Assembly: GCA_015489065.1 (NCBI GenBank)
Contig: WGAO01000127.1
Span: 1 to 57,545 of the forward strand
Source of the DNA: Thermotogaceae bacterium
GTDB lineage: Bacteria; Thermotogota; Thermotogae; Thermotogales; Thermotogaceae
Direction of reading: 5' to 3'
DNA length: 57,545 nucleotides
Part shown: in pieces, positions 52,381 to 57,545 of the stretch
Numbering within the stretch: position 1 is the stretch's first letter
Layout of the letters: each line of letters starts with the position of its first letter
Notes under the pieces: model-generated
Seen by the model: the letters and a program-made list of their open reading frames with translations, nothing else
What the model was told of the DNA's origin: nothing
Databases searched by the model: none
Program-made: the position numbers and the translations under genes

Positions 52381-53036
52381 TGGCAAGAGTTCTCATTGCT
52401 GAGGATGATAGGGGAATATCGAGATTTTTAGAAATAGAGATGACAAAAAGAGGGCATGATGTCAGAAAAGCTGAAACGGGGATCGAGGCTTTAGAAATCT
52501 TTGAAAGCTTCAAACCTGATATAGTTCTTCTAGATGTCATGCTTCCTGAGATGGATGGTGTAGAGGTCGCTCAGGCGATGAGGGAAAAAGATCCTAAAGT
52601 TGGGATAATAATGATAACAGCTCTTGGAGAAACGAAAGACAAAGTTACAGGTCTCAAAGCAGGAGCTGATGATTATGTTGTGAAACCCTTCGATACGGAA
52701 GAGCTTGTAGCGAGAATGGAATCGCTTCTGAGAAGAAAGAGTATCTCTGAAGAAGTTCCAATAGAATGTTGTGGTGTAAAGTTGTACACCGCGTCAAGGA
52801 GAGTGGAACTCAACGAGAAAGAAATAGAGCTTTCAAAGAAGGAATTCGAGCTCTTGGAATATCTGATGAGAAACAAAGGGAAGGCACTTTCTAAAGAGAG
52901 GATATTGGAAGCCGTGTGGGGATATGATTATGGCATAAACACTGTGGAGGTATACATAAATTACTTGAGGAAGAAACTAGGACCTAATATTATTAAAACC
53001 ATTTGGGGATTAGGTTATATCATGAAGGAGGGATGA
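52380..53036 (+). CDS. OmpR/PhoB-family response regulator
   Basis: A 218-residue two-domain regulator. The receiver has the acidic pair AEDD near residue 9, the phosphorylated Asp in [13 protein letters not shown] near residue 52, the conserved Thr in IMITALGE and the Lys in YVVKPFD. The C-terminal winged helix has [33 protein letters not shown], the PhoB-type pattern. It starts with ATG at 52380, overlapping the thiI stop by one base. No histidine kinase is adjacent, so the partner is elsewhere. Targets unknown. Confidence 0.94.
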   Translation: MARVLIAEDDRGISRFLEIEMTKRGHDVRKAETGIEALEIFESFKPDIVLLDVMLPEMDGVEVAQAMREKDPKVGIIMITALGETKDKVTGLKAGADDYVVKPFDTEELVARMESLLRRKSISEEVPIECCGVKLYTASRRVELNEKEIELSKKEFELLEYLMRNKGKALSKERILEAVWGYDYGINTVEVYINYLRKKLGPNIIKTIWGLGYIMKEG

Positions 53037-53038
53037 GG

Positions 53039-53551
53039 ATGGATTTGACAGCATTCATAAGAGACATACCGGATTTTCCGAAGAAAGGAATAGTGTTTAA
53101 GGATATAACCCCTCTTTTGAAAGACCCGGCGGCATTCATGATAGCCATAGACAGACTGGCGGAGCTGGTGAACGATGTGGATTTCGATTTGTTCGTTGCA
53201 CCTGAAGCAAGGGGGTTCATACTTGGTTCTGCCCTTGCTTACAAGATGGCTAAAGGGTTCGTTCCGGTTAGAAAACCCGGGAAACTTCCGTACAAAACTG
53301 TATCTCAGGAGTTCCAGCTTGAGTATGGAAAGGACGAGCTTCAAATACATGTGGATGCGATAGAGAAAGGTCAGAGAGTTGTGATAATAGATGATGTTTT
53401 GGCAACGGGTGGAACAGCTGAAGCTTTAGGAAAGCTGGTGAAGAAATTGGGAGGAGAAGTTGCGTCTATGCTGTTTTTGGTTGAACTTTCGTTTTTAAAT
53501 GCCAGAGAAAAACTGAGAGATTACAGGGTAGAGAGTCTAATAATATATTGA
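53039..53551 (+). CDS. apt: Adenine phosphoribosyltransferase
   Basis: A 170-residue salvage enzyme making AMP from adenine and PRPP. It contains [21 protein letters not shown] near the N-terminus, the FVAPEARGF segment, [10 protein letters not shown] and the PRPP-binding motif [16 protein letters not shown] near residue 115. The ATG at 53039 has AAGGAGGG six bases upstream; the ATG at 53033 and the frame further upstream overlap the regulator gene and that site. Length matches the family. Confidence 0.96.
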   Translation: MDLTAFIRDIPDFPKKGIVFKDITPLLKDPAAFMIAIDRLAELVNDVDFDLFVAPEARGFILGSALAYKMAKGFVPVRKPGKLPYKTVSQEFQLEYGKDELQIHVDAIEKGQRVVIIDDVLATGGTAEALGKLVKKLGGEVASMLFLVELSFLNAREKLRDYRVESLIIY

Positions 53552-53698
53552 ACAAATTCAATTAAACTTTGTCAAACGAATTTGAGAAATCTTCCCAGGT
53601 GATATCATCTTTTTTATGATGCTGCATTACTTGAGGGAACTTTTGAATTCAGGTATCGATATTTTCCCAAATGCTTGATTTCTTAAGTTAGATCGCAC

Positions 53699-53726
53699 TT
53701 TCAAAAAATCTCAGAGGTGGTACAAT
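53699..53726 (+). promoter_or_regulatory. Promoter of the alaX-like/rnpB/relA unit
   Basis: TTTCAA (53699-53704), 16-base spacer, TACAAT (53721-53726) preceded by TGG. The interval 53552-53698 holds nothing else clear beyond a CAAATTC/GAATTTG inverted repeat just after apt. Confidence 0.65.
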
Positions 53727-53755
53727 CGCACCAAGTTTTTAGGGGGTGCAGTTGA

Positions 53756-54898
53756 TTGATAGTATTAGAAGAGGTTTATCGTGACGGGGATAAGTTCGTT
53801 GCTGTTGCAAAAGAGAGTCCTTTTTATCCAGATGGAAAAGGTGGTCAGCTTGGTGACAGGGGAAAAATAGGTGATAGAAAAGTCCTTCGGGTTCTTGAGA
53901 GAAATGGATATATTTATCATGTTCTTGATGGTGAGATCAATCCCGGAGAGCACGATTTTTGGATTGATGAAGAAAGGAGAAAAGAGATAGCCCGTCAGCA
54001 TACAGCTCAACACATACTCTCAGCAGCATTTATCAAGATTGCAGATATAGAGACGGTATCTTTTCACATGGGTGAAGATTTCTCGACTATAGACTTAAAC
54101 GCCGCACCTATACTAAAAGAAGTTTTGGACGAATCTGAACAGATGTCGAACAAAATAGTCCTTGAGAATAGAAGAGTAATTGAGCATATAGTCGATAAAT
54201 ATAAAGCAGATAAATTTCCTTTAAGAAAACCTATTTCAGATAAAGTTAAAGGGAAGGCCAGAATAATAGAAGTGGAGAACTTTGACTGGAGCGCGTGTGG
54301 AGGTTTTCATGTCTCGATGACAGGTGAGATAGGACTTATAAAGATCATCGATTACGAGAAGGTTAAAGGATCCCTTACAAGAGTTTATTTTGTAGCTGGC
54401 AGCAGGGCACTTAGAGAGTTTTCAAAACTCGTGGACCTTTCCAAGGACTTATCGAGGATGCTCACAACGTCTCCAGATGAGATGAAATCTCGGATATACA
54501 ACATAATTGAAACTTCGAAAGAGAAAGCCTCAAGACTCGATAAACTCGCAGAAGAATATGCAAGAATGATATCGAAAGATCTTTTAAAGAATGCAAAAGA
54601 ATGCTGCGGACTGAAGATAGTGGCATTTGATGGGTATGAGGAAGTGGGAAAGTACATATTTAAATTCATAGGTGACGAAGAAAATGCTCTTATATTGATC
54701 AAGGTACCTGGTGGGTACGAGATAGGATCTAAGAAGGTAGAAGTTGGGAAACTCATTAAGAAACTCAACCAGCTCATAGGTTCAAAGGGTGGCGGAGGAA
54801 AAAGCAGAGGTAGGATATCCACTGAGAAACCGATGAGTTTGATAATCCAGAAAATAGAAGAGCTTTTGGTGGAGGAGAGCGGTGGGTCGCGGCTTTGA
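53756..54898 (+). CDS. AlaX-like protein: alanyl-tRNA editing domain with DHHA1-like C-terminus
   Basis: A 380-residue stand-alone relative of the C-terminal part of alanyl-tRNA synthetase. Order: an N-terminal beta domain with FYPDGKGGQLGDRG (an editing-protein hallmark), the zinc/catalytic HxxxH at His82-His86 (RQHTAQHIL), and ACGGFHV with Cys181 and His185; the usual Thr in CGGTH is Phe184. From ~240 a helical linker and a DHHA1-like domain follow, ending GSKGGGGKSRG. Such proteins hydrolyse mischarged Ser- or Gly-tRNA-Ala. TTG start behind GGGGGTG. Its last ~10 codons overlap the 5' strand of the RNase P RNA. Confidence 0.85.
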   Translation: MIVLEEVYRDGDKFVAVAKESPFYPDGKGGQLGDRGKIGDRKVLRVLERNGYIYHVLDGEINPGEHDFWIDEERRKEIARQHTAQHILSAAFIKIADIETVSFHMGEDFSTIDLNAAPILKEVLDESEQMSNKIVLENRRVIEHIVDKYKADKFPLRKPISDKVKGKARIIEVENFDWSACGGFHVSMTGEIGLIKIIDYEKVKGSLTRVYFVAGSRALREFSKLVDLSKDLSRMLTTSPDEMKSRIYNIIETSKEKASRLDKLAEEYARMISKDLLKNAKECCGLKIVAFDGYEEVGKYIFKFIGDEENALILIKVPGGYEIGSKKVEVGKLIKKLNQLIGSKGGGGKSRGRISTEKPMSLIIQKIEELLVEESGGSRL

Positions 54899-55201
54899 GA
54901 GCCGAGGAAAGTCCGGACTCCGTAGGGCAGGGTGCCGGGTAACGCCCGGCCGGAGCGATCCGGGGATAGCGCCATAGAGACTCCAGACCGCCCGTTTTGG
55001 GCAAGGGTGGAAAGGTGGGGTAAAAGCCCACCAGCGTTGGGGTAACCCAGCGGCTCGGTAAGCCTCACCCGGAGCAAGGGCAAGCAGGGGAATGGGTGGC
55101 TCCGCCCGAATCCCCGGGTAGCCCGCTTGAGGAGTGCGGTGACGCACTCCCAAGATTGATGATCCACGGCAACAGAATCCGGCTTACAGCTCTCCTCCAC
55201 C
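54868..55201 (+). ncRNA. rnpB: RNase P RNA (class A)
   Basis: The ends GGTGGAGGAGAGC (54868-54880) and GCTCTCCTCCACC (55189-55201) form the P1 helix of 13 pairs. The conserved GAGGAAAGTCCGGACTCC (CR-I) lies at 54902-54920, GGGTAACGCCCGGCCGG follows, GAGCAAGGGCAAGCAGGGG (CR near P7-P10) is near 55070-55090, and CAGAATCCGGCTTACAG (CR-V) is at 55173-55190. It is the catalytic RNA for 5' maturation of tRNA. Its 5' end lies inside the AlaX-like ORF and its 3' end is four bases before the relA ribosome binding site. Confidence 0.96.
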
Positions 55202-55216
55202 ATTGGAGGTGAAATC

Positions 55217-57367
55217 ATGAGAGCCACCATCAGCGAAAAAGGAATATCATTTGCAAAAGAACTTGAGAACATCCTTGAAAGAAAATTGGATGAGCCGGAT
55301 ATAGAAAAGATTGCCAGGGCTTATGATATGGCTGAATATGCTCATGAAGGGTATTTCAGAGCATCTGGCGAACCGTTTATCGAACATCCCAAGGAAGTTG
55401 CCCGGATTCTTGCCTCGCTCAGAGTTGATGTCGATTCTCTTGTAGCGGCGCTTCTTCACGATACGGTTGAAGATAGTGAAGGTAAAGTCACGCTCAGAGA
55501 CATCGAGTACACATTCGGAAAGGATATAGCGAAGATAGTTGATGGTGTTACGAAAGTCAGTCGTATAAACGCTCCAGTTGGAGATTCAAAAGCTCGGGAA
55601 AAACTAGAGACAATTCAAAAGATGCTCTTTGCAATGGCAGAAGATATGAGGGTGATATTTGTCAAGTTGGCTGATAGGCTTCACAATATGAGAACTATGA
55701 AGTACATCAAAAATCCTGAGAAGAGAAGATACAAATCCATGGAGACTCTTGAGATATACGCTCCGATAGCACATAAACTAGGTATACACATCATTCAGGC
55801 TGAACTTGAAGATTTAGCTTTCAAATTCCTTTATCCAAAGGAGTATTACAGAATAAAGGAGCTTATGTCGCAGAAAAAGAAAGAACGTGAAGAAAGAACG
55901 AAAAAGTACATAGAGATGCTTAAGGCATCTCTAGAAGAGCATGGAATACCGGCGAGAGTCGATGGAAGGTATAAGCATTATTACAGCATTTGGAAGAAAA
56001 TGAGAAGGAAAGGAAAGAAATTTGAAGAGATATACGATCTCATAGCTGTTAGAGCAGTGGTCAAGGATGAACCGAGCTGCTACACAACGCTCGGTATAGT
56101 ACACAGCCTCTGGAAGCCGATCCCTGGAAGATTCAAGGATTATATAGCCGCACCGAAATCCAATGGTTACAGATCTCTTCATACAACTGTGATAACTCAG
56201 TTTGGAGAGCCTTTGGAGGTTCAGATAAGAGACGAGAAGATGCACCAGGAGGCAGAGTACGGTTTGATTTCGCATTGGATATACAAGGAAAACATCGATG
56301 TCACAACAAAGCAGAAATGGATAGGAATGCTTCTTGAATGGAAAAAGGAGCTCTCAGAAGGGATAATGGGGATAGCAGATGTGAAGAAAGAACTAGTTGT
56401 AGATGAAGTTTTCGTTTTTACTCCAAGGGGAGAGATAAAACACCTTCCAAAGGGTTCAACACCAATAGACTTCGCTTATGCGGTTCATACCGAAGTTGGT
56501 CACCATTTTGCAGGTGCTAGAGTGAATGGAAGACTCGTTCCGATAGATTATCAGCTTAAAAACGGTGACATAGTGGAGATAATAGTGAACAGGAATTCCA
56601 AAGGTCCGAGCCTTGATTGGATAAGATACGCGAGATCTCCAAGAACTAGAGCAAAAATTCGAAGGTTCCTCAAGGAAAAATATGTTGTAGAGATGGTAGA
56701 AAAAGGTAAGGAAGTACTCCGTACGATAAGCAAAAGACTTGGAAAATCCATAGACGATATAATGAAAAGCGACAAAATGAGAAGATTCATAGATACCAAT
56801 GGCCTGAACGAAAAAGAACTTCTTGTCAGGCTTGGTGAAGGTACTATATCCAAAGATCTCATATTAAACATACTTGATGAGACTTCTATTAGGAAAAGAG
56901 AGAAAAAGAAGAGAAAGAGAAGATACTCAAGAAAACCCATAGTGAAGATAGATGGTATGGAAGGACTGGATGTGAGGATGGCGAAATGCTGCAACCCGAT
57001 ACCTGGTGACAGAATAGTTGCAGTTGTTGGTAGGAAGGGCATTACGATACACAGATCGAGTTGTAAGAATATAAAAGGACTTCCGGCTGAGAGATTTTTT
57101 CACGCGGAGTGGATTGAGCATGTAGAAGGGGAGTTCTTGGCCAAGATCGCCGTCGAAGTGGAGAATAAAGGGGCTATCGGAAGAGTCATGGAGAAGCTTG
57201 AGAATTTCGGTGTTAGAATAGACAAAGTAGAGGTCAGAGATACCGAATGGGGAACGGTTGTCTTCATCATAGAAGTAAAAGTTTCGGGCATATCTCAGAT
57301 GGAAGAAGTGATGAAAGGAATAAGATCTGCTGAAAAAGTCATAGATGTCGAGAGGGTGATGGGATGA
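55217..57367 (+). CDS. relA: RelA/SpoT bifunctional (p)ppGpp synthetase/hydrolase
   Basis: A 716-residue stringent-response enzyme. The HD hydrolase domain has HPKEVARIL and LLHDTVEDS near residue 78, the hydrolase loop [11 protein letters not shown] near residue 155, then the synthetase domain ([40 protein letters not shown]), a TGS domain ([27 protein letters not shown]) and a C-terminal ACT domain. Intact HD residues suggest both activities. ATG at 55217 behind GGAGGTGA. It lies just after rnpB, so its message begins in or beyond that RNA, and its end overlaps dtd by four bases. Confidence 0.95.
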   Translation: MRATISEKGISFAKELENILERKLDEPDIEKIARAYDMAEYAHEGYFRASGEPFIEHPKEVARILASLRVDVDSLVAALLHDTVEDSEGKVTLRDIEYTFGKDIAKIVDGVTKVSRINAPVGDSKAREKLETIQKMLFAMAEDMRVIFVKLADRLHNMRTMKYIKNPEKRRYKSMETLEIYAPIAHKLGIHIIQAELEDLAFKFLYPKEYYRIKELMSQKKKEREERTKKYIEMLKASLEEHGIPARVDGRYKHYYSIWKKMRRKGKKFEEIYDLIAVRAVVKDEPSCYTTLGIVHSLWKPIPGRFKDYIAAPKSNGYRSLHTTVITQFGEPLEVQIRDEKMHQEAEYGLISHWIYKENIDVTTKQKWIGMLLEWKKELSEGIMGIADVKKELVVDEVFVFTPRGEIKHLPKGSTPIDFAYAVHTEVGHHFAGARVNGRLVPIDYQLKNGDIVEIIVNRNSKGPSLDWIRYARSPRTRAKIRRFLKEKYVVEMVEKGKEVLRTISKRLGKSIDDIMKSDKMRRFIDTNGLNEKELLVRLGEGTISKDLILNILDETSIRKREKKKRKRRYSRKPIVKIDGMEGLDVRMAKCCNPIPGDRIVAVVGRKGITIHRSSCKNIKGLPAERFFHAEWIEHVEGEFLAKIAVEVENKGAIGRVMEKLENFGVRIDKVEVRDTEWGTVVFIIEVKVSGISQMEEVMKGIRSAEKVIDVERVMG

Positions 57368-57545
57368 GAGCTGTCATCCAGAGAGTAAAGGAAGCAAAGG
57401 TTAGTGTCGATGATAGAGTTGTAGGGCAGATCGGAAAGGGAATATTGGTGCTTTTAGGTGTTGGAAAGAGTGACTCACAAGACGATTTGATCTGGACGGC
57501 GGATAAAGTTGTAAACTTGAGGATATTTGAGGACGAAAACGGGAA
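57364..57545 (+). CDS. dtd: D-aminoacyl-tRNA deacylase (3' partial)
   Basis: The first 60 codons of Dtd, cut by the window end. [37 protein letters not shown] and the [16 protein letters not shown] segment are near-diagnostic of the family, which hydrolyses D-aminoacyl-tRNA (and Gly-tRNA-Ala). The start overlaps the relA stop (ATGA). It continues the AlaX-rnpB-relA string and shares the tRNA quality-control theme with the AlaX-like protein. Confidence 0.93.
   Translation, partial: MRAVIQRVKEAKVSVDDRVVGQIGKGILVLLGVGKSDSQDDLIWTADKVVNLRIFEDENG

Noticed and set aside
54385-55272. A 295-codon minus-strand ORF
   Set aside because: Spans the AlaX-like gene and the RNase P RNA in antisense; no family features.

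Overview
The window reads as a chromosomal segment of a thermophilic bacterium, most likely a member of the Thermotogota. The evidence is a full-length reverse gyrase (a hallmark of growth at high temperature), SpoVS in a flagellated lineage with no other sporulation genes, frequent GTG/TTG starts, strong GGAGG-type ribosome binding sites, AGA- and ATA-rich codon use, and very tight gene packing with many stop/start overlaps. This assignment is inference from gene content; no 16S gene is present.

Layout. 1-4574 (+): end of a phosphate-transport accessory gene and its PiT permease, then a cobalamin riboswitch controlling a three-gene ABC importer (binding protein, permease, ATPase). 4557-10287 (-): queH, reverse gyrase, a rhomboid protease and spoVS, preceded by a five-tRNA cluster (Pro, Gly, Arg-TCT, His, Arg-TCG). 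10288-10990 is an AT-rich stretch with a minus-strand coding relic and two tiny zinc-ribbon ORFs. 10991-13622 (+): tRNA-Thr, tRNA-Tyr, rpmG, tmRNA, miaB, def. 13667-14362 (-): ArsR-type regulator plus SPW membrane protein. 14582-18179 (+): thrS and a penicillin-binding protein. 18147-22195 (-): RND exporter with its MarR regulator, then a second ArsR paralogue. 22359-24350 (+): tRNA-Val, an inositol-monophosphatase-family gene and an HD-GYP protein. 24345-33324 (-): a drug/lipid-type ABC exporter pair and an oligopeptide-type ABC importer operon (ATPase, binding protein, two permeases) with a giant insertion in one permease. 33450-38869 (+): long-form sugar nucleotidylyltransferase, an unknown exported protein, argS, and a chemoreceptor with a C-terminal PocR-like domain. 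39009-40369 (-): a MalK-type ATPase preceded by a Phd-type antitoxin. 40518-42317 (+): an arsenic operon (arsR, ACR3-type pump, arsC). 42514-47517 (+): a large repeat-built lipoprotein, glyA, upp. 47518-49456 (-): a decayed antitoxin/PIN-toxin pair, an exported protein of unknown function and an AEC-family transporter. 49512-57545 (+): fliQ, pyk, thiI, a response regulator, apt, an alanyl-tRNA-editing-like protein whose end overlaps the RNase P RNA gene, relA/spoT and the start of dtd.

How it fits together. Most genes are housekeeping: translation and tRNA maturation (thrS, argS, miaB, queH, thiI, dtd, the AlaX-like protein, def, rpmG, tmRNA, RNase P RNA), stress and second-messenger control (relA, HD-GYP, response regulator), and transport. 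Many annotated starts were moved downstream to codons with properly spaced ribosome binding sites. No insertion sequence, prophage or CRISPR array was seen. The accessory-looking spots are the 10.3-10.9 kb relic/microprotein region, the MalK-antitoxin pair at 40 kb, and the degenerate toxin-antitoxin locus at 47.5-48 kb.
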